Assembly (NCBI GenBank): GCA_024642065.1
Contig: JAHEBW010000002.1
Coordinates: 39,470 to 103,469 of the forward strand
DNA: 64,000 nucleotides
Origin: Polynucleobacter sp.
GTDB lineage: Bacteria > Pseudomonadota > Gammaproteobacteria > Burkholderiales > Burkholderiaceae
Direction: 5' to 3'
The notes beneath the pieces were generated by a model. The model worked only from the letters and a program-made list of their open reading frames with translations, did no database searches and had not been told where the DNA came from. Position 1 is the stretch's first letter. Each line of letters begins with the position of its first letter. Made by a program: the position numbers and the translations under genes. Below are positions 35,362-44,735 of this stretch, one piece after another.

Positions 35362-36972
35362 TTATTTAGAGCTGACTTTTAATTTGCTAGCAATTTCACG
35401 AATGATCTTCGGTGGTGTATCACCAGCATGCAAGGAGTGTCGCTCTTCTTGCATCTTCAAATCTTGAATCGTAAAGCGATCAAAGCGTCTTAAATAATCT
35501 GCCCAAGTATCAAACATAAAATACTCAATGAACAATTCTCGATTTTGGTGATCTTCAAAGAGGCTCCAAGATAAAGCACCTTGCATGAGTCTATGTTTCC
35601 TTGATTTCGCCATCACCATTTTGAAGCGATCGCGATTCTCTTCTTTAATCTGGTAGTGGATAGAGATCATCACAGGGCCTTCATGGTGATCAATCTGATG
35701 TGTCGCTCCTGGATGCTCAATCGGGCAAACGGGGGTTAAATCTTCTTCGCTGGCACCTTCAATTTTCTGTTTGTAAATTAAGGCTAAGCAAAGTAGACCA
35801 AATATATTTCCAGTAATCACGCCAATATCAATATCAGTGAGTTCAGTGACATAACCCCACATCGCAGCACCAAGAGCACTGCCACCCATCAGACTTACTT
35901 GATAAAAAGACATGCCTCGTGCTTTAACCCAGTTCGGCAAACACAGTTGCACTGACACTGTTAGTGAATTGGCACTGCAAATCCAAGCCATTCCAGAAAT
36001 AATTAATAAAGGGATTGCCACTCCAATTTCTGGAGTTAAAACAACTCCAATGGAAGTCACTGCTTGGATCATCGAGCCTGTATTAGCCAATTGAGTTCGA
36101 TTCCATCGTGCACGTAATCTCGGTAATTGAGAAGCAGCTAAAATAGCTCCAAATCCAATGCAAGAGAGTAGAAGTGTGAATGTCTGAGCATCACCATGAA
36201 AATGATCTTTAGCAATTAATGGCAACAATGCCAATACTGCTGATGTTTGCATAAAGAAAATAAATACGCGAAGCAATACAGTTTTAATCCGCTTGCTTTG
36301 ACCAATAAACTGCCAACCCACTCTCATGGCGCCGATAAATCTCTCACCCGGCAGTGTTGATACCTCGGCCTGAAATTTCCAGCGATAAACAATCACTGCG
36401 GCCATGATCGAAAACACCACGTTTAATGCGAATACTTCAGCTATCCCTAGGGTTGAGATAACCAAACCAGCTACGATAGGACCGACAATTCTGGAAATAT
36501 TTAAGGCAATACCATTTAAGGCTAGAGCAGGTGAGAGGTGATCCTTAGGAATCAGCTGAGGAACAATGGCTGCGAATACGGGCCATCTCATGGCTAGTCC
36601 TACGCCATTCAAAAATGTCAGAACTAATAAAAGACCTGGATTGAGCAATTCAAAAGCTGCTGTGATAAATAGAACGCTAGCGTTCACTGCTACCCAAATT
36701 TGGGTGAATAAGAAGTATTTCTTTCTATCTAAAATGTCTGCCAATGCGCCGCTAGGTAAACCTAAAAGAAACACAGGCAAGTTGGAAGCTGTTTGAACCA
36801 AAGCAATCATGGCAGCAGAAGTAGATAAGCTCGTCATCAACCACGATGCGGCCACATCATTCATCCACATACAAATATTGGCAGTTAGCCAAACAATCCA
36901 CAACATCCGAAATGTTGTGAACTTTAAGGGGGCCCACCATTTAATAAGAGGAGAAGATAGATTCTTGCTCAT
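35362..36972 (-). CDS. MFS transporter of the EntS-like family with a C-terminal monooxygenase-like domain
   Basis: 536 residues: about 410 residues with twelve helices (MFS_3 type, start FRMLWIVWLTANICMWMNDVA) and a soluble tail of about 110 residues with ISIHYQIKEENRDRFKMVM and FDTWADYLRRFDRFT, resembling an ABM/ferredoxin-like fold. This tail is normal for PF05977 proteins. Exported compound unknown. It shares strand with the iclR gene, 21 bp downstream of it. Confidence 0.85.
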   Translation of the reverse strand: MSKNLSSPLIKWWAPLKFTTFRMLWIVWLTANICMWMNDVAASWLMTSLSTSAAMIALVQTASNLPVFLLGLPSGALADILDRKKYFLFTQIWVAVNASVLFITAAFELLNPGLLLVLTFLNGVGLAMRWPVFAAIVPQLIPKDHLSPALALNGIALNISRIVGPIVAGLVISTLGIAEVFALNVVFSIMAAVIVYRWKFQAEVSTLPGERFIGAMRVGWQFIGQSKRIKTVLLRVFIFFMQTSAVLALLPLIAKDHFHGDAQTFTLLLSCIGFGAILAASQLPRLRARWNRTQLANTGSMIQAVTSIGVVLTPEIGVAIPLLIISGMAWICSANSLTVSVQLCLPNWVKARGMSFYQVSLMGGSALGAAMWGYVTELTDIDIGVITGNIFGLLCLALIYKQKIEGASEEDLTPVCPIEHPGATHQIDHHEGPVMISIHYQIKEENRDRFKMVMAKSRKHRLMQGALSWSLFEDHQNRELFIEYFMFDTWADYLRRFDRFTIQDLKMQEERHSLHAGDTPPKIIREIASKLKVSSK

Positions 36973-36993
36973 GATTATTAAGACTATACCTTC

Positions 36994-37770
36994 TTAAGTA
37001 TTTTTAGAAACTTCTGCTTTGATTTTATGCGCTAGTTCAAGAAGCTCTGCGCCATGATGACTGGCAAACGATTTCAAATCCTCTTCGGTGGTTCGACTCA
37101 TATTGAGGATATAGATCGGGTGATGAGGTATTCGTATGGGGGTAGAGATGGCTACCACGTTAGGAAGCCAAGTAGTCGAGCAAAAGCCTTTCAAGGCAAT
37201 CTCTTCTGCGGCCTGTTCAATCGCGCTCAGTGTTTTTGACCAGTCTTTGGTGCGATGGGCTCGCAATTGCTCAAGTGCTATTGCCCTTGATTCTGGAGAT
37301 GCGGCCGCTAGCCATGATCTGCCCAGGGAAGTGAGCTCCATGGGTACGCGATGGCCCATCACGATATTCCTAAGAGCTGATTTTTTGTTGTATCGAACAG
37401 ATTCTAGATAAACCATCTCAATTCTGTCGGCCACTGCTAAGCCAATATTGAGCTGCAGCTTTTCTGAGTAAGTAATCATCAGTGCTTGTGCAGCCTGCAA
37501 AATGGGGGAGCTTGTTTTGATGGTGTGACTGAGGCTCAAAACTGGTGCGGCAAGTCGGTAAGCCTTGGCTTGATCATCCCGGTATAAAAAGCCACTTTTA
37601 ACAAGGGTTTGAGTTAGGCGGCTAATGGTGGATTTAGATAGACCAGTTTTGTCTGCTAAATCACTATTACCCAATAAATCCATACCAGGCCTAAACGCTC
37701 TCAAAATTTCTAAGCCCCGCTCTAGTGATCGAATAGAGGATGCGCTGTCTTTTTTGACTGAAGTTGCCAT
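36994..37770 (-). CDS. IclR family transcriptional regulator
   Basis: 258 residues: a winged HTH at about 13-75 (SLERGLEILRAFRPG, then LSKSTISRLTQTLVKSGFLYRDD) and an IclR effector domain after it (GLAVADRIEMVYLESVR, TSLGRSWLAA, then GFCSTTWLPNVVAISTPI). IclR proteins control aromatic and organic acid catabolism. The gene is divergent from the first Bug gene, and a perfect inverted repeat sits 8 bp upstream of its start, so it probably regulates itself and the catabolic run to the right. Confidence 0.92.
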   Translation of the reverse strand: MATSVKKDSASSIRSLERGLEILRAFRPGMDLLGNSDLADKTGLSKSTISRLTQTLVKSGFLYRDDQAKAYRLAAPVLSLSHTIKTSSPILQAAQALMITYSEKLQLNIGLAVADRIEMVYLESVRYNKKSALRNIVMGHRVPMELTSLGRSWLAAASPESRAIALEQLRAHRTKDWSKTLSAIEQAAEEIALKGFCSTTWLPNVVAISTPIRIPHHPIYILNMSRTTEEDLKSFASHHGAELLELAHKIKAEVSKNT

Positions 37771-37777
37771 GTTTAAC

Positions 37778-37798
37778 CAATTCCGCCTAGTGGAATTG
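37778..37798. promoter_or_regulatory. Inverted repeat, likely IclR operator
   Basis: Two perfect 7-bp arms, caattcc and ggaattg, with a 7-base spacer in the 91-bp gap between the divergent iclR and Bug genes. A -10-like TATACT lies at 37826-37831 toward the Bug gene. Length and A/T-G/C pattern fit IclR-family operators; binding is inferred from position and symmetry. Confidence 0.6.
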
Positions 37799-37861
37799 CC
37801 TATATTACACCCAAGCTGAACTGAATATACTGAATCGGCAAAAAATCATAAGGAGAACAAG

Positions 37862-38863
37862 ATGACAAAGTACTTCAAGCAGTCGTTCAAAGCAGTTGGT
37901 TTAATCGCTGCGCTCTTCGTTAGCGCAACAAGCCTCAATCTAGCTCAAGCTCAAGCTGATAAGTTTCCATCCAAAGCCGTTAAATTGGTTGTGCCATTTT
38001 CTCCAGGTGGTGGCACTGACATCATTACAAGAACTCTAGGTCTTGGAATGGCTCAAGATTTAGGCCAGTCAGTGATTGTTGAAAACAAACCGGGTGCTGG
38101 AACAATGATCGGAACAGATTTTGTTGCTAAGAGTCCAGCAGATGGCTATACCTTAGTCATGGCCACTATTGCTCATACGATTAATCCAAGCATCCAAACC
38201 AAATTACCTTATTCACAAAACGAATCATTTGCGCCTGTGAGCTTAATTGGCGTGTCTCCGAATGTTCTAGTAGTTAAGCCTGATAGCCGATTCAAGTCTG
38301 TTAAAGATATTTTAGAAGCGGCTAAAGCCAAACCAGGATCAATCACTTTTGCATCCCAAGGTTCTGGTACATCAGCCCATTTAGCTGGTGAACTATTTAA
38401 GCATTTATCAAAAACTGATTTAGTGCATATTCCATACAAAGGAGCGGGTCCAGCATTGACTGATCTAATGGGTGGTCAAGTTGACTTGATGTTTGCAACA
38501 GCTGCTGCTGTTAGCCCATTCCTTGAAAGTGGCAAATTAAGAGCTCTAGCCGTTACAACTGCTAGCAGATCTACAACAGCTTCACTAGCTAAATTGCCGA
38601 CAATTGCTGAAAGTGGCGTGCCAGGTTACGAGGCTTCCAGTTGGTATGGTTTCTTGGCACCTGCAGGAACGCCTCCATCTGTGATTGCTCGATTAAATGC
38701 ATCAACCAAAAAAGCAACGCAATCAGACGCTTTTAAAAAGCGCGTTGAAGGCGAGGGCTTAACTATCAGAGCTAGTTCACCTGAAGAATTTGCAAAATTC
38801 CTCAAAGCTGAAGAAGATCGTTGGAGAGTAGTTGTTAAAAGTGCTGGTATCAAAGCAGATTAA
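37862..38863 (+). CDS. Bug/TctC periplasmic substrate-binding protein 1
   Basis: 333 residues with a Sec signal peptide (cleavage after LNLAQAQA, about residue 31). The family motifs are all there: KAVKLVVPFSPGGGTDIITR, VENKPGAGTMIG, ADGYTLVMA, VHIPYKGAGPALTDL and GGQVDLMFATAAAV. Bug proteins bind carboxylates in the periplasm and normally serve a TctAB permease, which is absent here. AAGGAG precedes the ATG. It opens the run divergent from iclR, so it is the prime candidate for IclR control. Confidence 0.93.
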   Translation: MTKYFKQSFKAVGLIAALFVSATSLNLAQAQADKFPSKAVKLVVPFSPGGGTDIITRTLGLGMAQDLGQSVIVENKPGAGTMIGTDFVAKSPADGYTLVMATIAHTINPSIQTKLPYSQNESFAPVSLIGVSPNVLVVKPDSRFKSVKDILEAAKAKPGSITFASQGSGTSAHLAGELFKHLSKTDLVHIPYKGAGPALTDLMGGQVDLMFATAAAVSPFLESGKLRALAVTTASRSTTASLAKLPTIAESGVPGYEASSWYGFLAPAGTPPSVIARLNASTKKATQSDAFKKRVEGEGLTIRASSPEEFAKFLKAEEDRWRVVVKSAGIKAD

Positions 38864-38888
38864 TTTATAAGAGCATAGGATTTTTAAA

Positions 38889-39680
38889 ATGACAGCAGGA
38901 TTAGTTCAGTTAGAAGTGCAAGATGGCGTTGCTATCGTTAGTTTTAATCGCCCAGAAAAACGCAACGCCATGAGCGATGACATGAGAACCGAGTTCATCG
39001 CCGTGTTGGAGCATGTGGCTGCTAATAAGGAAATCAAAGCGCTGGTATTAACTGGCCAGGGTGCAGCATTTTGCGCAGGCGGCGATATTTCCGGTATGAA
39101 AAAGAGAATGGAAGCGCCTGCGGGAGAGGTTGGCTTTAATGGTTGGTTCAGGCAGCAACGCGTTCACCATACCATTTCTCTTTTGCACAATATGCCAAAA
39201 CCAACTATTGCTGCTGTTAATGGCTCTGCATCAGGTTTGGGCGCAGATACTGCTCTAGCCTGTGACTTTGTGATGGCTAGTGAGGAAGCTAACTTTGCTT
39301 GGTCCTACATTCTTCGGGGCATCATTCCTGATGGTGGCGGTATGTACTTCTTGCCAAGACGAGTGGGTCTTTCTAAAGCCAAAGAACTGATCTTTACTGG
39401 TAAAAAAATCAATGCTGATGAAGCTATGCAGTTAGGTGTTGCAGACCGTTTGACTAAAAAAGAGACGCTACTCTCTGAAGCCGTTGCTTGGGCAAAAGAA
39501 TTGGGCGCAGCTTCGTCAACAGCCTTAGCGCTTAGCAAAGGAATTTTGAATCAAAGCTTTGAATTGCCAGCTAATCAAGTATTTGCCATGGGCAGTCAAG
39601 CGCAAGGTATTTGCTACACCAGCACAGAACATAGAGAAGCTGTATTAGCTTTTTTAAATAAAGTATCTGAAAAGAAATAA
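38889..39680 (+). CDS. Enoyl-CoA hydratase/isomerase, PaaG-like
   Basis: 263 residues of crotonase fold. RPEKRNAMSDDMRTEF and GAAFCAGGDISGM form the CoA site and oxyanion hole; the second active-site region reads IIPDGGGMYFLPRRVG, with Asp where hydratases have Glu-Gly/Pro-Gly-Ala-Gly-Gly. That Asp is shared with PaaG and other isomerase or ring-hydrolase type members, suggesting a double-bond isomerase or a hydratase for an alicyclic substrate. It lies 25 bp after Bug 1, presumably in one operon with the genes to 45.9 kb. Confidence 0.87.
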   Translation: MTAGLVQLEVQDGVAIVSFNRPEKRNAMSDDMRTEFIAVLEHVAANKEIKALVLTGQGAAFCAGGDISGMKKRMEAPAGEVGFNGWFRQQRVHHTISLLHNMPKPTIAAVNGSASGLGADTALACDFVMASEEANFAWSYILRGIIPDGGGMYFLPRRVGLSKAKELIFTGKKINADEAMQLGVADRLTKKETLLSEAVAWAKELGAASSTALALSKGILNQSFELPANQVFAMGSQAQGICYTSTEHREAVLAFLNKVSEKK

Positions 39681-39716
39681 TTAAGAAACCTAATCAATCA
39701 AAGAGACAGTTCATTC

Positions 39717-41819
39717 ATGAAACAAAATACCCAAGCCATACATCAATTGATGAGCCCTAAAAGTGTGGCTGTCATTGGGGCATCAACTGATCCAACTAAA
39801 ACAGCAGGACGACCTGTTGCTTATTTGCTGAAGCATCAATTCAAGGGAAAAATTTATCCGGTTAATCCAAGAGTTGAAAGCATTAGTGGTTTGACTTGCT
39901 ATCCAGACGTTGCATCTCTTCCAGAAACACCTGATGTGGCTATTATTTTGTTGGGTATTGATCGTGCATTGATTGCTGTTAAAGAATTAGCAGCTCGTGG
40001 TACACCAGCAGCCATTGTTTTAACGAGTGGTTATGCAGAAGTTGGCGAAGAGGGTATTCGCAAACAGGAAGAATTAATCAAAGCTGCTGGTTCCATGAGG
40101 ATCCTTGGTCCCAACACCATTGGTATTGTGAACGTCACAGAAACCATTCCATTGTCACCTAGCAGTGCCCTTGAGATGGATCAATTCCCATCTGGGTGCG
40201 TGAGCGTTGTGTCCCAAAGTGGCGGTATCTTAGGATCATTACTGTCTCGCTGTACAGCTAGAGGTGTAGGTTTATCAAAGCTCGTCTCGACTAGTAATGA
40301 AGCAGATCTTGATTTGGGAGATTTTGTTAATTATCTAGTTGATGATGACAGCACCAAGGTCATCGTTTTATATGTTGAAAGTATTCGCCATCCTGAAAAA
40401 TTCCGCTTAGCCGCTCTGAGAGCTAAACAAGCAGGTAAGCCAATTGTGGTCTTCAAGGTAGGTAAATCTGAGGCCGGTATCAAGGCAGCTATATCGCACA
40501 CTGGTGCATTGGCAGGTTCAGACAAAATGTATGACGCCTTATTTAAACAAGTCGGTGTTATTCGTGCACATAACTTCACTGATGTCCTTGATATCGCTGC
40601 CGCATTATCGGTTGATCGAAAACTCGCCGGTCGTCGCGTCGCTATTCTGACTTCCAGTGGTGGAGCAGGAACATTGATCACTGATAGTTTGGGAGTGTGT
40701 GGTTTTGAAACTCCAGTGCCAGATGAAAAAACAGCGCAACGCTTAAGAGACCTTCAGCCAGGCGATCAAGCAGTTTTAGATAGAAATCCAATTGATGTCA
40801 CATTGGCTGGTCTTCAACCTGATTTATTGCGTGGCGCTATTACAGCCTTGTTGGATAGCCCAAGTTATGACGCTCTAGTGATTATCTTAGGATCATCTAG
40901 TTTGGCGATGCCAGAGTTAATGGCAGGGGCCGTTAAAGATTCTATGCATGTGAGCGATAAGCCTGTTTTGGCATATGTCAGCCCTTATGCACCAAACGTG
41001 GCCGCTATCATGACCTCTTTAGGTGTTCCTGCTTTTACTCAACCAGAAAGTTGTGGTGTAGCTTTGAGTAGCATGTTGCATGTTCATGAATGGCAGACTA
41101 CCAAAGCTTCAACTCCAGCAATCAAAAAAGAACAACAATCTTTGGCTAATTTGCCAAAAGGTTCTTTGAACGAGCACCAAGCCAAATCACTTTTTGCACA
41201 ATTTGGCATTCCATCAGTTCGTGAAGAAGTCTTAGATATCCACCCAAGTAACTTAGATCATCTAGCTAAGTTAGGTAATTCTGTAGTTCTTAAAGTCTTG
41301 TCTGGAGCTATTACGCATAAAACTGAAGTAGGTGGAGTGGCCATCAATGTGCCTATTCAAGATCTTTCAGCTCGAATTGCGCAAATGGCCAAAGATGTTC
41401 AGACTAAATCAGGTCATCAAGCAGAGGGCTTTCTTGTTCAAGAAATGGTTACCGGTGGTGTTGAATTCATGATGGGTATGTACAAAGACACATTGGGCAC
41501 AGCTATTTTGGTCGGTATGGGTGGTATTACCGCTGAATTATTTAAAGATACCGCGATGTGTTTACTTCACCAAGATCAGCCCTTATCTGAATCTGAAGCT
41601 TTGAGCTTATTAAAAGAGTTGAAAACTTGGCCGCTACTTGATGGTTATAGAGGTCGCCCTAAATGTGATGTAGCAGCTCTAGTTCAAGCGATTGTTGGAT
41701 TCTCCAACTTGGTCTTGCAAATGGGCGACCATTTGGTCGAGGCTGAAATTAATCCTATTTTTGTATTCCAAGAGGGCCAGGGTGTGAAGGCTGCCGATGG
41801 TGTTGTGATTACTGTATAA
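39717..41819 (+). CDS. ADP-forming acyl-CoA synthetase (acetate--CoA ligase family)
   Basis: 700 residues, the fused alpha-beta type. The N-terminal CoA-binding domain starts SPKSVAVIGASTDPTKTAGRP; the succinyl-CoA ligase-like domain has the phospho-His region with SHTGALAGSDKMYDALF; the C-terminal ATP-grasp domain contains LNEHQAKSLFAQFGIPSVRE and GGVEFMMGMYKD. Such enzymes activate a carboxylic acid to its CoA thioester, or run backward to make ATP. In this operon it likely activates the imported acid. It lies 36 bp after the crotonase gene. Confidence 0.9.
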   Translation: MKQNTQAIHQLMSPKSVAVIGASTDPTKTAGRPVAYLLKHQFKGKIYPVNPRVESISGLTCYPDVASLPETPDVAIILLGIDRALIAVKELAARGTPAAIVLTSGYAEVGEEGIRKQEELIKAAGSMRILGPNTIGIVNVTETIPLSPSSALEMDQFPSGCVSVVSQSGGILGSLLSRCTARGVGLSKLVSTSNEADLDLGDFVNYLVDDDSTKVIVLYVESIRHPEKFRLAALRAKQAGKPIVVFKVGKSEAGIKAAISHTGALAGSDKMYDALFKQVGVIRAHNFTDVLDIAAALSVDRKLAGRRVAILTSSGGAGTLITDSLGVCGFETPVPDEKTAQRLRDLQPGDQAVLDRNPIDVTLAGLQPDLLRGAITALLDSPSYDALVIILGSSSLAMPELMAGAVKDSMHVSDKPVLAYVSPYAPNVAAIMTSLGVPAFTQPESCGVALSSMLHVHEWQTTKASTPAIKKEQQSLANLPKGSLNEHQAKSLFAQFGIPSVREEVLDIHPSNLDHLAKLGNSVVLKVLSGAITHKTEVGGVAINVPIQDLSARIAQMAKDVQTKSGHQAEGFLVQEMVTGGVEFMMGMYKDTLGTAILVGMGGITAELFKDTAMCLLHQDQPLSESEALSLLKELKTWPLLDGYRGRPKCDVAALVQAIVGFSNLVLQMGDHLVEAEINPIFVFQEGQGVKAADGVVITV

Positions 41820-41828
41820 ACTGTCATC

Positions 41829-42638
41829 ATGACATCAGTACTGGCAAAGCAACATCTGGTTCCTTATTTAGACGGCGCCGTTAATTGGTTTGAATATGGC
41901 CAAGGAGAGCCCTTGGTTCTTCTTCATGGTGGGCACGGTAATGCACAACATTGGATTAAAAATGTGCAGACATTGTCTGCGTATTACCGAGTCCTCGTAC
42001 CTGATATGCCAGGTTTTGGTGCCTCTGGTGTTTGGGGTGGTAATAGCGTTAATGATCTTTTGACACCTTTGATCGCGACTTTAAATACTTTAATTGGCGA
42101 AGATCATTCTTTTGACTTGATGGGCTTTTCATTTGGGGCCTTGATTGCGGTGAATTTGGCAGATAGAACACAACGCGTTAAAAAAATGGCTCTATTAGGT
42201 GCGGTAGGTCATGGTGGTACCAGACGACCTAAAGGTGAGTTCATCAACTGGAAGCCTGCCTACAAAAATGATGATCAGCCAGAGTTGCAGCGGATCATGC
42301 GTGAGAATTTAAGTCTTCACATGTTGAGCAGTGTTGACCGAGTCGACGAGCTTGCACTACAAATACACACAGACGCATGTATTGCGACACGATTTAGAAG
42401 TCGTGACATCTCAAGAGCAGGTGGCATGCAAGAATTACTTCAAAGATATCAGGGTGACTTACTCTTGATCTGGGGTGAGCATGATGTGACATCCTTTCCT
42501 GAACAAGTTGTAAAAGAATTATTGGGCATCTGTCCTCAAGCCCAGGCCCACATCATCCCTAATGTTGGACATTGGGTTCAGTATGAAGCTGCTCCAGAGG
42601 TGAATAAGATCTTTGATCAGTGGTTATCTAGCCACTAA
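41829..42638 (+). CDS. Alpha/beta hydrolase
   Basis: 269 residues. The oxyanion region LVLLHGGHGNAQHW, the nucleophile elbow MGFSFGALIAVN (Ser in G-F-S-F-G), a late Asp in LLIWGEHDVTSF and the catalytic His in PNVGHWVQYEAAPEV complete the triad. The layout matches C-C hydrolases and enol-lactonases of ring-cleavage pathways as well as plain esterases. It starts 9 bp after the acyl-CoA ligase gene. Substrate unknown. Confidence 0.87.
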   Translation: MTSVLAKQHLVPYLDGAVNWFEYGQGEPLVLLHGGHGNAQHWIKNVQTLSAYYRVLVPDMPGFGASGVWGGNSVNDLLTPLIATLNTLIGEDHSFDLMGFSFGALIAVNLADRTQRVKKMALLGAVGHGGTRRPKGEFINWKPAYKNDDQPELQRIMRENLSLHMLSSVDRVDELALQIHTDACIATRFRSRDISRAGGMQELLQRYQGDLLLIWGEHDVTSFPEQVVKELLGICPQAQAHIIPNVGHWVQYEAAPEVNKIFDQWLSSH

Positions 42639-42654
42639 TCCTGTAAATATAAAT

Positions 42655-44712
42655 ATGACAAATAAAACAAACACGCAGAAGATCAATATTAGTCAATCGG
42701 ATGATGTGATGGTGATTGAAATCAACAATCCACCGATCAATGCAGGATCACTAGAGGTGAGAGCTGGTTTGTTAGCCGCTATTAGTGAATTTTCAAAAAA
42801 TGATTCATCGACGGTTGCTGTCATTATCGGCGCAGGTACTACTTTTATTGCTGGATCTGATATCAAAGAATTTTCAGCGCCATTGCAAGACCCTCAATTG
42901 CCTGCTGTGATTGCTGCAATTGAGAATTGCGCCAAGCCTGTTATTTGTGCTTTGCATGGTTCTGCATTAGGGGGTGGTTTTGAATTGGCTCTGTCCTGTG
43001 ATGCGAGGATTGCCTTATCAGGAACTTATGTAGGTTTGCCAGAAGTCACTTTAGGCATTATTCCTGGCGCTGGTGGAACACAGCGCTTACCAAGATTGAC
43101 TGGTTTGATTCCCGCCTTGGAGCTAGCAGCAACTGGCCGCAGAATTGGTGCACAAGAAGCTCTTCAATTAGGCATTGTTGATCAAGTCGTCAGTGATCAT
43201 TTATTGGATGAAGCAATCACTTTTGCTAAAACACTCAAAGGTCAAAAAAGACGTGTTCGAGATTTGCCTGCGCCATCACTAGATCAGGCTGCATTTGATC
43301 TTGCTAAAGCTAAAGTATTGAAGCTTGGTAAAAATAGACCTGCTATCCAAGAAGCGACTGCCTCTGTTTTAAATGCGGCTACTATGCCTATTGATCAAGG
43401 TCTTCAGGTAGAGCGTACTGTATTTCAGACTCTCCGAGTATCCGAAGAGGCTGCTGCTTTGAGGCATCAGTTCTTTGCAGAAAGAAAAGTATTCAAGCAA
43501 ATTTCCGAAATCAAAGATCAGCCTGTGGCAATTCAACAGGTAGCTGTTATAGGCTCTGGAACGATGGGCTCAGGGATTGCGATGGCTGCATTGAGCGTTG
43601 GATATCGGGTTCTTCTCTTGGATCAAAATGAACAAGCTCTAGCGATGGGTGGTCAACGCATCCAGGATTTTTATGAGAAGCAAGTTCAATCTAAAAAAAT
43701 AGATGCCGGCAAAAAAGAAAAGATTCTCAGTTGTCTCAGCTTATCGAGTACTTGGTCTGATATTGCAGATGCAGATTTGGTGATTGAAGCAGTTTTTGAA
43801 GATATGGCTGTCAAGGCTGAAGTGTTTAAAAAGATTGAAACAGTGGCTAAGGCTGATGCCGTATTAGCGACCAATACCTCTTACTTGAGTGTTGACACTA
43901 TTGCCAAGTCATTGACTCATCCAGAGGGTTTACTGGGTCTTCATTTCTTTAGCCCTGCGCAAATTATGAAATTAATTGAAGTGGTGGATGCGTCTGCCAC
44001 ATCGAAGCAAGCTCTTGCAACTGGCTTGGCATTTGCTAAGAAGCTCAACAAATTACCAATCATGACTAAAGATTCTTTTGGTTTCGTTGGCAATCGTATA
44101 TACGCCGCTTATCGTCGTCAGTGCGAGTTCATGCTCGAAGAGGGGGCTTATCCGCATGAGATCGATGCGGCCCTAGAAGAGTTTGGTTTTGCTATGGGTC
44201 CATTCCAGGTGGCGGACATGTCTGGCTTGGATATCGCGTGGAAGATGAGATTAAGCCAAGCTTCTAAGAGAAATCCTCAGCATCGTTATGTCAGCATTCC
44301 CGATCAATTGTGTGAAGCTGGCCGTCTGGGTAGAAAAACAAGTGCAGGTTACTACGCTTATCTAGCAGATGGCACCATCAATAAAAATGATGAGTTTGTT
44401 ACAAAGTTAATTAATGAGGCAAGTCGCCACAAAGGTATTCAGAGAAGAGCCATTTCGAAAGAAGAGATACAAAAGCGTGTTTTATTGACGATGTTCAATG
44501 AAGCAGCTCTATTACTTTCAGAAAAAGTAGTTGCTGAGCCAAGTGATTGTGATGTGGTCTTGGTCAACGGTTATGGCTTCCCGCGTTGGAGAGGTGGCGT
44601 TATATTCTGGGCGCAACAACAAGGGCTAGCAAACATTCAAACTGATTTGGAATGGTTAGCCAAGCTCAGTGGCCCAGGCTTTGTTCCATCTCAACCCGAT
44701 TTCTTATTTTAA
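42655..44712 (+). CDS. FadJ/FadB-type bifunctional enoyl-CoA hydratase / 3-hydroxyacyl-CoA dehydrogenase
   Basis: 685 residues from ATG 42655; the frame opens at 42613 inside the previous gene. The N-terminal crotonase domain has FELALSCDARIAL and GLPEVTLGIIPGAGGTQRLP, with both catalytic glutamates expected. The NAD-binding domain starts VAVIGSGTMGSGIAMAAL near residue 298, followed by GLHFFSPAQIMKLIEVV (catalytic His) and the C-terminal 3HCDH dimer domains. It hydrates and oxidises an acyl-CoA in beta-oxidation. It is shorter than FadB and lacks nothing obvious. Confidence 0.9.
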   Translation: MTNKTNTQKINISQSDDVMVIEINNPPINAGSLEVRAGLLAAISEFSKNDSSTVAVIIGAGTTFIAGSDIKEFSAPLQDPQLPAVIAAIENCAKPVICALHGSALGGGFELALSCDARIALSGTYVGLPEVTLGIIPGAGGTQRLPRLTGLIPALELAATGRRIGAQEALQLGIVDQVVSDHLLDEAITFAKTLKGQKRRVRDLPAPSLDQAAFDLAKAKVLKLGKNRPAIQEATASVLNAATMPIDQGLQVERTVFQTLRVSEEAAALRHQFFAERKVFKQISEIKDQPVAIQQVAVIGSGTMGSGIAMAALSVGYRVLLLDQNEQALAMGGQRIQDFYEKQVQSKKIDAGKKEKILSCLSLSSTWSDIADADLVIEAVFEDMAVKAEVFKKIETVAKADAVLATNTSYLSVDTIAKSLTHPEGLLGLHFFSPAQIMKLIEVVDASATSKQALATGLAFAKKLNKLPIMTKDSFGFVGNRIYAAYRRQCEFMLEEGAYPHEIDAALEEFGFAMGPFQVADMSGLDIAWKMRLSQASKRNPQHRYVSIPDQLCEAGRLGRKTSAGYYAYLADGTINKNDEFVTKLINEASRHKGIQRRAISKEEIQKRVLLTMFNEAALLLSEKVVAEPSDCDVVLVNGYGFPRWRGGVIFWAQQQGLANIQTDLEWLAKLSGPGFVPSQPDFLF

Positions 44713-44735
44713 AAAGTTTCCATTAAGGATCACAC

